A stretch of DNA of 64,000 bases, taken from positions 434,001-498,000 of the forward strand of contig JAQSEB010000032.1 of NCBI GenBank assembly GCA_030063045.1. Direction: 5' to 3'. The position numbers and the translations under genes were made by a program. The notes beneath the pieces are model-generated. The model saw nothing but the letters and a program-made list of their open reading frames with translations. It was not told the origin of the DNA and did not search any database. This DNA is from Pratylenchus scribneri. Taxonomy: Eukaryota > Nematoda > Chromadorea > Rhabditida > Pratylenchidae. This document shows positions 12,681-27,300 of this stretch, in pieces. Within the stretch, counting starts at the first letter, position 1. Every line of letters starts with the position of its first letter.

Positions 12681-15600
12681 AGAATCAAATTCTCCATCAA
12701 AAAATACAAGCCTATCTTTTTTTAGATTTTTAAAATACCCTCATATTGATTTTTTATGAATTTCTAAAAAATGGCCCCAAAATTCAATTATGCCTAGGGT
12801 ATATTTGTCATGTTTTAGTTCAGGATTTGAATTTTTTGAAATTCTTTTTATAGAATCATATTCTCCATCAAAAAATACAAGCCTATCTTTTTTTAGATTT
12901 TTAAAATACCCTCATATTGATTTTTTATAAATTTCTAAAAAATGGCCCCAAAATTCAATTATGCCTAGGGTATATTTGTCATGTTTTAGTTCAGGATTTG
13001 AATTTTTTGAAATTATTTTTATAGAATCATATTCTCCATCAAAAAATACAAGCCTATCTTTTTTTAGATTTTTAAAATACCCTCATATTGATTTTTTATA
13101 AATTTCTAAAAAATGGCCCCAAAATTCAATTATGCCTAGGGTATATTTGTCATGTTTTAATTCAGGATTTGAATTTTTTGAAATTCTTTTTATAGAATCA
13201 TATTCTCCATCAAAAAATACAAGCCTATCTTTTTTTAGATTTTTAAAATACCCTCATATTGATTTTTTATGAATTTCTATAAAATGGCCCCAAAATTCAA
13301 TTATGCCTAGGGTATATTTGACATGTTTTAGTTCAGGATTTGAATTTTTTGAAATTCTTTTAATAGAATCATATTCTGCATCAAAAAATACAAGCCTATC
13401 TTTTTTTAGATTTTTAAAATACCCTCATATTGATTTTTTATGAATTTCTATAAAATGGCCCCAAAATTCAATTATGCCTAGGGTATATTTGACATGTTTT
13501 AGTTCAGGATTTGAATTTTTTGAAATTCTTTTTATAGAATCATATTCTGCATTAAAAAACACATGCCTATCTTTTTTTAGATTTTTAAAATACCCTCATA
13601 TTGATTTTTTATGAATTTCTATAAAATGGCCCCAAAATTCAATTATGCCTAGGGTATATTTGACATGTTTTAGTTCAGGATTTGAATTTTTTGAAATTCT
13701 TTTAATAGAATCATATTCTGCATCAAAAAATACAAGCCTATCTTTTTTTAGATTTTTAAAATACCCTCATATTGATTTTTTATGAATTTCTAAAAAATGG
13801 CCCCAAAATTCAATTATGCCTAGGGTATATATGACATATATTGAGCCAGAATTTGAATTTAACGAATTTCTTTTAATAGAATCATATTCTGCATTAAAAA
13901 ACACATGCCTATCTTTTTTTAGATTTTTAAAATACCCTCATATTGATTTTTTATGAATTTCTAAAAAATGGCCCCAAAATTCAATTATGCCTAGGGTATA
14001 TTTGACATTTTTTAGTTCAGGATTTGAATTTTTTGAAATTCTTTTTATAGAATCATATTCTGCATTAAAAAACACATGCCTATCTTTTTTTAGATTTTTA
14101 AAATACCCTCATATTGATTTTTTATGAATTTCTAAAAAATGGCCCCAAAATTCAATTATGCCTAGGGTATATTTGTCATGTTTTAGTTCAGGATTTGAAT
14201 TTTTTGAAATTCTTTTTATAGAATCATATTCTGCATTAAAAAACACATGCCTATCTTTTTTTAGATTTTTAAAATACCCTCATATTGATTTTTTATGAAT
14301 TTCTAAAAAATGGCCCCAAAATTCAATTATGCCTAGGGTATATTTGACATGTTTTAGTTCAGGATTTGAATTTTTTGAAATTCTTTTAATAGAATCATAT
14401 TCTCCATCAAAAAATACAAGCCTATCTTTTTTTAGATTTTTAAAATACCCTCATATTGATTTTTTATGAATTTCTAAAAAATGGCCCCAAAATTCAATTA
14501 TGCCTAGGGTATATATGACATATATTGAGCCAGAATTTGAATTTAACGAATTTCTTTTAATAGAATCATATTCTGCATTAAAAAACACATGCCTATCTTT
14601 TTTTAGATTTTTAAAATACCCTCATATTGATTTTTTATGAATTTCTAAAAAATGGCCCCAAAATTCAATTATGCCTAGGGTATATTTGTCATGTTTTAGT
14701 TCAGGATTTGAATTTTTTGAAATTCTTTTTATAGAATCATATTCTCCATCAAAAAATACAAGCCTATCTTTTTTTAGATTTTTAAAATACCCTCATATTG
14801 ATTTTTTATGAATTTCTAAAAAATGGCCCCAAAATTCAATTATGCCTAGGGTATATTTGACATTTTTTAGTTCAGGATTTGAATTTTTTGAAATTCTTTT
14901 TATAGAATCATATTCTGCATTAAAAAACACATGCCTATCTTTTTTTAGATTTTTAAAATACCCTCATATTGATTTTTTATGAATTTCTAAAAAATGGCCC
15001 CAAAATTCAATTATGCCTAGGGTATATTTGTCATGTTTTAGTTCAGGATTTGAATTTTTTGAAATTCTTTTTATAGAATCATATTCTCCATCAAAAAATA
15101 CAAGCCTATCTTTTTTTAGATTTTTAAAATACCCTCATATTGATTTTTTATGAATTTCTATAAAATGGCCCCAAAATTCAATTATGCCTAGGGTATATTT
15201 GACATTTTTTAGTTCAGGATTTGAATTTTTTGAAATTCTTTTTATAGAATCATATTCTGCATTAAAAAACACATGCCTATCTTTTTTTAGATTTTTAAAA
15301 TACCCTCATATTGATTTTTTATGAATTTCTAAAAAATGGCCCCAAAATTCAATTATGCCTAGGGTATATTTGACATGTTTTAGTTCAGGATTTGAATTTT
15401 TTGAAATTCTTTTAATAGAATCATATTCTCCATCAAAAAATACAAGCCTATCTTTTTTTAGATTTTTAAAATACCCTCATATTGATTTTTTATGAATTTC
15501 TAAAAAATGGCCCCAAAATTCAATTATGCCTAGGGTATATATGACATATATTGAGCCAGAATTTGAATTTAACGAATTTCTTTTAATAGAATCATATTCT

Positions 15601-15928
15601 GCATTAAAAAACACATGCCTATCTTTTTTTAGATTTTTAAAATACCCTCATATTGATTTTTTATGAATTTCTAAAAAATGGCCCCAAAATTCAATTATGC
15701 CTAGGGTATATTTGACATTTTTTAGTTCAGGATTTGAATTTTTTGAAATTCTTTTAATAGAATCATATTCTCCATCAAAAAATACAAGCCTATCTTTTTT
15801 TAGATTTTTAAAATACCCTCATATTGATTTTTTATGAATTTCTAAAAATGGCCCCAAAATTCAATTATGCCTAGGGTATATATGACATATATTGAGCCAG
15901 AATTTGAATTTAACGAATTTCTTTTAAT
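12681..15928. repeat. 3248-bp higher-order repeat, copy 2
   Basis: Second tandem copy of the 9433-12680 block, starting at AGAATCAAATTCTCCATC, the same private variant that opens copy 1 at 9433. Correspondence ends near 15935, where CATATTCTGCATT appears in place of CAAATTCTCCATC. I noticed no base differences at the landmarks compared, but I did not align every base. Confidence 0.85.
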
Positions 15929-15949
15929 AGAATCATATTCTGCATTAAA

Positions 15950-18900
15950 AAACACATGCCTATCTTTTTTTAGATTTTTAAAATACCCTCATATTGATTT
16001 TTTATGAATTTCTAAAAAATGGCCCCAAAATTCAATTATGCCTAGGGTATATTTGACATTTTTTAGTTCAGGATTTGAATTTTTTGAAATTCTTTTTATA
16101 GAATCATATTCTGCATTAAAAAACACATGCCTATCTTTTTTTAGATTTTTAAAATACCCTCATATTGATTTTTTATGAATTTCTAAAAAATGGCCCCAAA
16201 ATTCAATTATGCCTAGGGTATATTTGTCATGTTTTAGTTCAGGATTTGAATTTTTTGAAATTCTTTTTATAGAATCATATTCTCCATCAAAAAATACAAG
16301 CCTATCTTTTTTTAGATTTTTAAAATACCCTCATATTGATTTTTTATGAATTTCTATAAAATGGCCCCAAAATTCAATTATGCCTAGGGTATATTTGACA
16401 TGTTTTAGTTCAGGATTTGAATTTTTTGAAATTCTTTTAATAGAATCATATTCTCCATCAAAAAATACAAGCCTATCTTTTTTTAGATTTTTAAAATACC
16501 CTCATATTGATTTTTTATGAATTTCTAAAAAATGGCCCCAAAATTCAATTATGCCTAGGGTATATATGACATATATTGAGCCAGAATTTGAATTTAACGA
16601 ATTTCTTTTAATAGAATCATATTCTGCATTAAAAAACACATGCCTATCTTTTTTTTAGATTTTTAAAATACCCTCATATTGATTTTTTATGAATTTCTAA
16701 AAAATGGCCCCAAAATTCAATTATGCCTAGGGTATATATGACATATATTGAGCCAGAATTTGAATTTAACGAATTTCTTTTAATAGAATCATATTCTGCA
16801 TTAAAAAACACATGCCTATCTTTTTTTAGATTTTTAAAATACCCTCATATTGATTTTTTATGAATTTCTAAAAAATGGCCCCAAAATTCAATTATGCCTA
16901 GGGTATATATGACATATATTGAGCCAGAATTTGAATTTAACGAATTTCTTTTAATAGAATCATATTCTGCATTAAAAAACACATGCCTATCTTTTTTTAG
17001 ATTTTTAAAATACCCTCATATTGATTTTTTATGAATTTCTAAAAAATGGCCCCAAAATTCAATTATGCCTAGGGTATATTTGACATTTTTTAGTTCAGGA
17101 TTTGAATTTTCTGAAATTCTTTTTATAGAATCATATTCTCCATCAAAAAATACAAGCCTATCTTTTTTTAGATTTTTAAAATACCCTCATATTGATTTTT
17201 TATGAATTTCTATAAAATGGCCCCAAAATTCAATTATGCCTAGGGTATTTTTGACATGTTTTAATTCAGGATTTGAATTTTTTGAAATTCTTTTATCAGA
17301 ATCATATTTTCCATCAAAAAATACAGTCCTATATTTTTTATTTTGTTAATATACCCTCATATTGATTTTTTATGAATTTCTAAAAAAAACCCCCCCAAAT
17401 TCAATTATGCCTAGGGTATATTTGACATTTTCTGGACTAGGATTTGAATTTTTTGAAATTCTTTTAATAGAATCATATTCTCCATCAAAAAATACAGTCC
17501 TATATTTTTTATTTTGTTAATATACCCTCATATTGATTTTTTATGAATTTCTAAAAAAAACCCCCCAAATTCAATTATGCCTAGGGTATATTTGTCATGT
17601 TTTAGTTCAGGATTTGAATTTTTTGAAATTCTTTTTATAGAATCATATTCTCCATCAAAAAATACAGTCCTATATTTTTTATTTTGTTAATATACCCTCA
17701 TATTGATTTTTTATGAATTTCTAAAAATATTAATTATTTTCAATTATGCCTAGGGTATATTTGACATGTTTTAATTCAGGATTTGAATTTTTTGAAATTC
17801 TTTTAATAGAATCATATTCTCCATCAAAAAATACAGTCCTATATTTTTTATTTTGTTAATATATCCTCATATTGATTTTTTATGAATTTCTAAAAAATAC
17901 CCTCCAAATTCAATTATGCCTAGGGTATATTTGACATTTTCTGGACTAGGATTTGAATTTTTTGAAATTCTTTTAATAGAATCATATTCTCCATCAAAAA
18001 ATACAGTCCTATATTTTTTATTTTGTTAATATACCCTCATATTGATTTTTTATGAATTTTTAAAAAAAACCCCCCAAATTCAATTATGCCTAGGGTATAT
18101 TTGTCATGTTTTAGTTCAGGATTTGAATTTTTTGAAATTCTTTTTATAGAATCATATTCTCCATCAAAAAATACAGTCCTATATTTTTTATTTTGTTAAT
18201 ATACCCTCATATTGATTTTTTATGAATTTCTAAAAATATTAATTATTTTCAATTATGCCTAGGGTATATTTGACATGTTTTAATTCAGGATTTGAATTTT
18301 TTGAAATTCTTTTAATAGAATCATATTCTCCATCAAAAAATACAAGCCTATCTTTTTTTAGATTTTTAAAATACCCTCATATTGATTTTTTATGAATTTC
18401 TATAAAATGGCCCCAAAATTCAATTATGCCTAGGGTATATTTGACATTTTTTAGTTCAGGATTTGAATTTTTTGAAATTCTTTTTATAGAATCATATTCT
18501 GCATTAAAAAACACATGCCTATCTTTTTTTAGATTTTTAAAATACCCTCATATTGATTTTTTATGAATTTCTATAAAATGGCCCCAAAATTCAATTATGC
18601 CTAGGGTATATTTGACATGTTTTAGTTCAGGATTTGAATTTTTTGAAATTCTTTTTATAGAATCATATTCTCCATCAAAAAATACAAGCCTATCTTTTTT
18701 TAGATTTTTAAAATACCCTCATATTGATTTTTTATGAATTTCTATAAAATGGCCCCAAAATTCAATTATGCCTAGGGTATATTTGACATTTTTTAGTTCA
18801 GGATTTGAATTTTTTGAAATTCTTTTTATAGAATCATATTCTGCATTAAAAAACACATGCCTATCTTTTTTTAGATTTTTAATATACCCTCATATTGATT

Positions 18901-21900
18901 TTTTATGAATTTCTATAAAATGGCCCCAAAATTCAATTATGCCTAGGGTATATTTGACATGTTTTAGTTCAGGATTTGAATTTTTTGAAATTCTTTTTAT
19001 AGAATCATATTCTCCATCAAAAAATACAAGCCTATCTTTTTTTAGATTTTTAAAATACCCTCATATTGATTTTTTATGAATTTCTATAAAATGGCCCCAA
19101 AATTCAATTATGCCTAGGGTATATTTGACATTTTTTAGTTCAGGATTTGAATTTTTTGAAATTCTTTTTATAGAATCATATTCTGCATTAAAAAACACAT
19201 GCCTATCTTTTTTTAGATTTTTAAAATACCCTCATATTGATTTTTTATGAATTTCTAAAAAATGGCCCCAAAATTCAATTATGCCTAGGGTATATTTGTC
19301 ATGTTTTAGTTCAGGATTTGAATTTTTTGAAATTCTTTTTATAGAATCATATTCTCCATCAAAAAATACAAGCCTATCTTTTTTTAGATTTTTAAAATAC
19401 CCTCATATTGATTTTTTATGAATTTCTATAAAATGGCCCCAAAATTCAATTATGCCTAGGGTATATTTGACATGTTTTAGTTCAGGATTTGAATTTTTTG
19501 AAATTCTTTTAATAGAATCATATTCTCCATCAAAAAATACAAGCCTATCTTTTTTTAGATTTTTAAAATACCCTCATATTGATTTTTTATGAATTTCTAA
19601 AAAATGGCCCCAAAATTCAATTATGCCTAGGGTATATATGACATATATTGAGCCAGAATTTGAATTTAACGAATTTCTTTTAATAGAATCATATTCTGCA
19701 TTAAAAAACACATGCCTATCTTTTTTTAGATTTTTAAAATACCCTCATATTGATTTTTTATGAATTTCTAAAAAATGGCCCCAAAATTCAATTATGCCTA
19801 GGGTATATATGACATATATTGAGCCAGAATTTGAATTTAACGAATTTCTTTTAATAGAATCATATTCTGCATTAAAAAACACATGCCTATCTTTTTTTAG
19901 ATTTTTAAAATACCCTCATATTGATTTTTTATGAATTTCTAAAAAATGGCCCCAAAATTCAATTATGCCTAGGGTATATATGACATATATTGAGCCAGAA
20001 TTTGAATTTAACGAATTTCTTTTAATAGAATCATATTCTGCATTAAAAAACACATGCCTATCTTTTTTTAGATTTTTAAAATACCCTCATATTGATTTTT
20101 TATGAATTTCTAAAAAATGGCCCCAAAATTCAATTATGCCTAGGGTATATTTGACATTTTTTAGTTCAGGATTTGAATTTTTTGAAATTCTTTTTATAGA
20201 ATCATATTCTCCATCAAAAAATACAAGCCTATCTTTTTTTAGATTTTTAAAATACCCTCATATTGATTTTTTATGAATTTCTATAAAATGGCCCCAAAAT
20301 TCAATTATGCCTAGGGTATTTTTGACATGTTTTAATTCAGGATTTGAATTTTTTGAAATTCTTTTATCAGAATCATATTTTCCATCAAAAAATACAGTCC
20401 TATATTTTTTATTTTGTTAATATACCCTCATATTGATTTTTTATGAATTTCTAAAAAAAACCCCCCCAAATTCAATTATGCCTAGGGTATATTTGACATT
20501 TTCTGGACTAGGATTTGAATTTTTTGAAATTCTTTTAATAGAATCATATTCTCCATCAAAAAATACAGTCCTATATTTTTTATTTTGTTAATATACCCTC
20601 ATATTGATTTTTTATGAATTTCTAAAAAAAACCCCCCAAATTCAATTATGCCTAGGGTATATTTGTCATGTTTTAGTTCAGGATTTGAATTTTTTGAAAT
20701 TCTTTTTATAGAATCATATTCTCCATCAAAAAATACAGTCCTATATTTTTTATTTTGTTAATATACCCTCATATTGATTTTTTATGAATTTCTAAAAATA
20801 TTAATTATTTTCAATTATGCCTAGGGTATATTTGACATGTTTTAATTCAGGATTTGAATTTTTTGAAATTCTTTTAATAGAATCATATTCTCCATCAAAA
20901 AATACAGTCCTATATTTTTTATTTTGTTAATATATCCTCATATTGATTTTTTATGAATTTCTAAAAAATACCCTCCAAATTCAATTATGCCTAGGGTATA
21001 TTTGACATGTTTTAATTCAGGATTTGAATTTTTTGAAATTCTTTTAATAGAATCATATTCTCCATCAAAAAATACAGTCCTATATTTTTTATTTTATTAA
21101 TATACCCTCATATTGATTTTTTATGAATTTCTAAAAAATGGCCCCAAAATTCAATTATGCCTAGGGTATATATGACATATATTGAGCCAGAATTTGAATT
21201 TAACGAATTTCTTTTAATAGAATCATATTCTTCATCAAAAAATACAAGCCTATCTTTTTTTAGATTTTTAAAATACCCTCATATTGATTTTTTATGAATT
21301 TCTATAAAATGGCCCCAAAATTCAATTATGCCTAGGGTATTTTTGACATGTTTTAATTCAGGATTTGAATTTTTTGAAATTCTTTTATCAGAATCATATT
21401 TTCCATCAAAAAATACAGTCCTATATTTTTTATTTTGTTAATATACCCTCATATTGATTTTTTATGAATTTCTAAAAAAAACCCCCCCAAATTCAATTAT
21501 GCCTAGGGTATATATGACATATATTGAGCCAGAATTTGAATTTAACGAATTTCTTTTAATAGAATCATATTCTCCATCAAAAAATACAGTCCTATATTTT
21601 TTATTTTGTTAATATACCCTCATATTGATTTTTTATGAATTTCTAAAAAAAACCCCCCAAATTCAATTATGCCTAGGGTATATTTGTCATGTTTTAGTTC
21701 AGGATTTGAATTTTTTGAAATTCTTTTTATAGAATCATATTCTCCATCAAAAAATACAGTCCTATATTTTTTATTTTGTTAATATACCCTCATATTGATT
21801 TTTTATGAATTTCTAAAAATATTAATTATTTTCAATTATGCCTAGGGTATATTTGACATGTTTTAATTCAGGATTTGAATTTTTTGAAATTCTTTTAATA

Positions 21901-24375
21901 GAATCATATTCTCCATCAAAAAATACAGTCCTATATTTTTTATTTTGTTAATATACCCTCATATTGATTTTTTATGAATTTCTAAAAAATACCCCCCAAA
22001 TTCAATTATGCCTAGGGTATATTTGACATTTTCTGGACTAGGATTTGAATTTTTTGAAATTCTTTTATCAGAATCATATTTTCCATCAAAAAATACAGTC
22101 CTATATTTTTTATTTTGTTAATATACCCTCATATTGATTTTTTATGAATTTCTAAAAAATACCCCCCAAATTCAATTATGCCTAGGGTATATTTGACATT
22201 TTCTGGACTAGGATTTGAATTTTTTGAAATTCTTTTAATAGAATCATATTCTCCATCAATAAATACAAGCCTATCTTTTTTTAGATTTTTAAAATACCCC
22301 ATTACTGATTTTTTATGAATTTCTAAAAATATTAATTATTTTCAATTATGCCTAGGGTATATTTGTCATGTTTTAGTTCAGGATTTGAATTTTTTGAAAT
22401 TCTTTTTATAGAATCATATTCTCCATCAAAAAATACAAGCCTATCTTTTTTTAGATTTTTAAAATACCCTCATATTGATTTTTTATGAATTTCTAAAAAA
22501 TGGCCCCAAAATTCAATTATGCCTAGGGTATATATGACATATATTGAGCCAGAATTTGAATTTAACGAATTTCTTTTAATAGAATCATATTCTGCATTAA
22601 AAAACACATGCCTATCTTTTTTTAGATTTTTAAAATACCCTCATATTGATTTTTTATGAATTTCTAAAAAATGGCCCCAAAATTTAATTATGCCTAGGGT
22701 ATATATGACATATATTGAGCCAGAATTTGAATTTAACGAATTTCTTTTAATAGAATCATATTCTGCATTAAAAAACACATGCCTATCTTTTTTTAGATTT
22801 TTAAAATACCCTCATATTGATTTTTTATGAATTTCTAAAAAATGGCCCCAAAATTCAATTATGCCTAGGGTATATATGACATATATTGAGCCAGAATTTG
22901 AATTTAACGAATTTCTTTTAATAGAATCATATTCTGCATTAAAAAACACATGCCTATCTTTTTTTAGATTTTTAAAATACCCTCATATTGATTTTTTATG
23001 AATTTCTAAAAAATGGCCCCAAAATTCAATTATGCCTAGGGTATATTTGACATTTTTTAGTTCAGGATTTGAATTTTTTGAAATTCTTTTTATAGAATCA
23101 TATTCTCCATCAAAAAATACAAGCCTATCTTTTTTTAGATTTTTAAAATACCCTCATATTGATTTTTTATGAATTTCTATAAAATGGCCCCAAAATTCAA
23201 TTATGCCTAGGGTATTTTTGACATGTTTTAATTCAGGATTTGAATTTTTTGAAATTCTTTTATCAGAATCATATTTTCCATCAAAAAATACAGTCCTATA
23301 TTTTTTATTTTGTTAATATACCCTCATATTGATTTTTTATGAATTTCTAAAAAAAACCCCCCCAAATTCAATTATGCCTAGGGTATATTTGACATTTTCT
23401 GGACTAGGATTTGAATTTTTTGAAATTCTTTTAATAGAATCATATTCTCCATCAAAAAATACAGTCCTATATTTTTTATTTTGTTAATATACCCTCATAT
23501 TGATTTTTTATGAATTTCTAAAAAAAACCCCCCAAATTCAATTATGCCTAGGGTATATTTGTCATGTTTTAGTTCAGGATTTGAATTTTTTGAAATTCTT
23601 TTTATAGAATCATATTCTCCATCAAAAAATACAGTCCTATATTTTTTATTTTGTTAATATACCCTCATATTGATTTTTTATGAATTTCTAAAAATATTAA
23701 TTATTTTCAATTATGCCTAGGGTATATTTGACATGTTTTAATTCAGGATTTGAATTTTTTGAAATTCTTTTAATAGAATCATATTCTCCATCAAAAAATA
23801 CAGTCCTATATTTTTTATTTTGTTAATATATCCTCATATTGATTTTTTATGAATTTCTAAAAAATACCCTCCAAATTCAATTATGCCTAGGGTATATTTG
23901 ACATGTTTTAATTCAGGATTTGAATTTTTTGAAATTCTTTTAATAGAATCATATTCTCCATCAAAAAATACAGTCCTATATTTTTTATTTTATTAATATA
24001 CCCTCATATTGATTTTTTATGAATTTCTAAAAAATGGCCCCAAAATTCAATTATGCCTAGGGTATATATGACATATATTGAGCCAGAATTTGAATTTAAC
24101 GAATTTCTTTTAATAGAATCATATTCTTCATCAAAAAATACAAGCCTATCTTTTTTTAGATTTTTAAAATACCCTCATATTGATTTTTTATGAATTTCTA
24201 TAAAATGGCCCCAAAATTCAATTATGCCTAGGGTATTTTTGACATGTTTTAATTCAGGATTTGAATTTTTTGAAATTCTTTTATCAGAATCATATTTTCC
24301 ATCAAAAAATACAGTCCTATATTTTTTATTTTGTTAATATACCCTCATATTGATTTTTTATGAATTTCTAAAAAA
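15950..24375. repeat. ~2.9-3.07-kb higher-order repeat, three partial copies
   Basis: A run of three type V monomers, one TTTTTTAGTT monomer and then a monomer with a GGGTATTTTTGAC variant occurs at 16561-17246, 19633-20317 and 22529-23213. Offsets are 3072 and 2896 bp (18 and 17 monomers). The matching stretch is about 15950-17930 against 19022-21002, and about 19490-21478 against 22386-24374. The 1021-bp six-monomer block 20312-21332 also matches 23208-24228. Past these limits the monomer order differs, so later deletions or exchanges have edited the copies. Confidence 0.75.
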
Positions 24376-27300
24376 AACCCCCCAAATTCAATTATGCCTA
24401 GGGTATATTTGTCATGTTTTAGTTCAGGATTTGAATTTTTTGAAATTCTTTTTATAGAATCATATTCTCCATCAAAAAATACAGTCCTATATTTTTTATT
24501 TTGTTAATATACCCTCATATTGATTTTTTATGAATTTCTAAAAATATTAATTATTTTCAATTATGCCTAGGGTATATTTGACATGTTTTAATTCAGGATT
24601 TGAATTTTTTGAAATTCTTTTAATAGAATCATATTCTCCATCAAAAAATACAGTCCTATATTTTTTATTTTGTTAATATACCCTCATATTGATTTTTTAT
24701 GAATTTCTAAAAAATACCCCCCAAATTCAATTATGCCTAGGGTATATTTGACATTTTCTGGACTAGGATTTGAATTTTTTGAAATTCTTTTATCAGAATC
24801 ATATTTTCCATCAAAAAATACAGTCCTATATTTTTTATTTTGTTAATATACCCTCATATTGATTTTTTATGAATTTCTAAAAAATACCCCCCAAATTCAA
24901 TTATGCCTAGGGTATATTTGACATTTTCTGGACTAGGATTTGAATTTTTTGAAATTCTTTTAATAGAATCATATTCTCCATCAATAAATACAAGCCTATC
25001 TTTTTTTAGATTTTTAAAATACCCCATTACTGATTTTTTATGAATTTCTAAAAATATTAATTATTTTCAATTATGCCTAGGGTATATTTGTCATGTTTTA
25101 GTTCAGGATTTGAATTTTTTGAAATTCTTTTTATAGAATCATATTCTCCATCAAAAAATACAAGCCTATCTTTTTTTAGATTTTTAAAATACCCTCATAT
25201 TGATTTTTTATGAATTTCTAAAAAATGGCCCCAAAATTCAATTATGCCTAGGGTATATATGACATATATTGAGCCAGAATTTGAATTTAACGAATTTCTT
25301 TTAATAGAATCATATTCTGCATTAAAAAACACATGCCTATCTTTTTTTAGATTTTTAAAATACCCTCATATTGATTTTTTATGAATTTCTAAAAAATGGC
25401 CCCAAAATTCAATTATGCCTAGGGTATATTTGACATTTTTTAGTTCAGGATTTGAATTTTTTGAAATTCTTTTTATAGAATCATATTCTGCATTAAAAAA
25501 CACATGCCTATCTTTTTTTAGATTTTTAAAATACCCTCATATTGATTTTTTATGAATTTCTAAAAAATGGCCCCAAAATTCAATTATGCCTAGGGTATAT
25601 TTGTCATGTTTTAGTTCAGGATTTGAATTTTTTGAAATTCTTTTTATAGAATCATATTCTCCATCAAAAAATACAAGCCTATCTTTTTTTAGATTTTTAA
25701 AATACCCTCATATTGATTTTTTATGAATTTCTATAAAATGGCCCCAAAATTCAATTATGCCTAGGGTATATTTGACATGTTTTAGTTCAGGATTTGAATT
25801 TTTTGAAATTCTTTTAATAGAATCATATTCTCCATCAAAAAATACAAGCCTATCTTTTTTTAGATTTTTAAAATACCCTCATATTGATTTTTTATGAATT
25901 TCTATAAAATGGCCCCAAAATTCAATTATGCCTAGGGTATATTTGACATTTTTTAATTCAGGATTTGAATTTTTTGAAATTCTTTTTATAGAATCATATT
26001 CTCCATCAAAAAATACAAGCCTATCTTTTTTTAGATTTTTAAAATACCCTCATATTGATTTTTTATGAATTTCTATAAAATGGCCCCAAAATTCAATTAT
26101 GCCTAGGGTATTTTTGACATGTTTTAATTCAGGAATTGAATTTTTTGAAATTCTTTTATCAGAATCATATTTTCCATCAAAAAATACAGTCCTATATTTT
26201 TTATTTTGTTAATATACCCTCATATTGATTTTTTATGAATTTCTAAAAAAAACCCCCCCAAATTCAATTATGCCTAGGGTATATTTGATATTTTCTGGAC
26301 TAGGATTTGAATTTTTTGAAATTCTTTTAATAGAATCATATTCTGCATTAAAAAACACATGCCTATCTTTTTTTAGATTTTTAAAATACCCTCATATTGA
26401 TTTTTTATGAATTTCTAAAAAATGGCCCCAAAATTCAATTATGCCTAGGGTATATTTGACATTTTTTAGTTCAGGATTTGAATTTTTTGAAATTCTTTTA
26501 ATAGAATCATATTCTGCATAAAAAAACACATGCCTATCTTTTTTTAGATTTTTAAAATACCCTCATATTGATTTTTTATGAATTTCTATAAAATGGCCCC
26601 AAAATTCAATTATGCCTAGGGTATATTTGACATTTTCTGGACTAGGATTTGAATTTTTTGAAATTCTTTTAATAGAATCATATTCTCCATCAAAAAATAC
26701 AGTCCTATATTTTTTATTTTGTTAATATATCCTCATATTGATTTTTTATGAATTTCTAAAAAATACCCTCCAAATTCAATTATGCCTAGGGTATATTTGA
26801 CATGTTTTAGTTCCAAATTTGAATTTTTTGAAATTCTTTTTATAGAATCATATTCTCCATCAAAAAATACAAGCCTATCTTTTTTTAGATTTTTAAAATA
26901 CCCTCATATTGATTTTTTATGAATTTCTATAAAATGGCCCCAAAATTCAATTATGCCTAGGGTATATTTGACATGTTTTAGTTCAGGATTTGAATTTTTT
27001 GAAATTCTTTTAATAGAATCATATTCTCCATCAAAAAATACAAGCCTATCTTTTTTTAGATTTTTAAAATACCCTCATATTGATTTTTTATGAATTTCTA
27101 AAAAATGGCCCCAAAATTCAATTATGCCTAGGGTATATTTGACATTTTTTAGTTCAGGATTTGAATTTTTTGAAATTCTTTTTATAGAATCATATTCTCC
27201 ATCAAAAAATACAAGCCTATCTTTTTTTAGATTTTTAAAATACCCTCATATTGATTTTTTATGAATTTCTATAAAATGGCCCCAAAATTCAATTATGCCT

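Larger units (their letters stand above)
4701..17246. repeat. sat2 array, beta subfamily
   Basis: Roughly 73 monomers of 170-171 bp. Beta is marked by AAGCCTATCTTTTTTTAGAT and TTTTTAAAATACCCTCATAT in place of the alpha CAGTCC block, and by a TGGCCCCAAAATTC spacer. Three head variants alternate: GTTTTAGTTCAGG, TTTTTTAGTTCAGG, and a distinct type (called V here) with ATATATTGAGCCAGAATTTG followed by AATTTAACGAATTTC. A tail variant CTGCATTAAAAAACACATGCC often accompanies type V. Isolated alpha-type monomers occur near 4860-5110 and 7420-7470. No gene is present. Confidence 0.95.
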
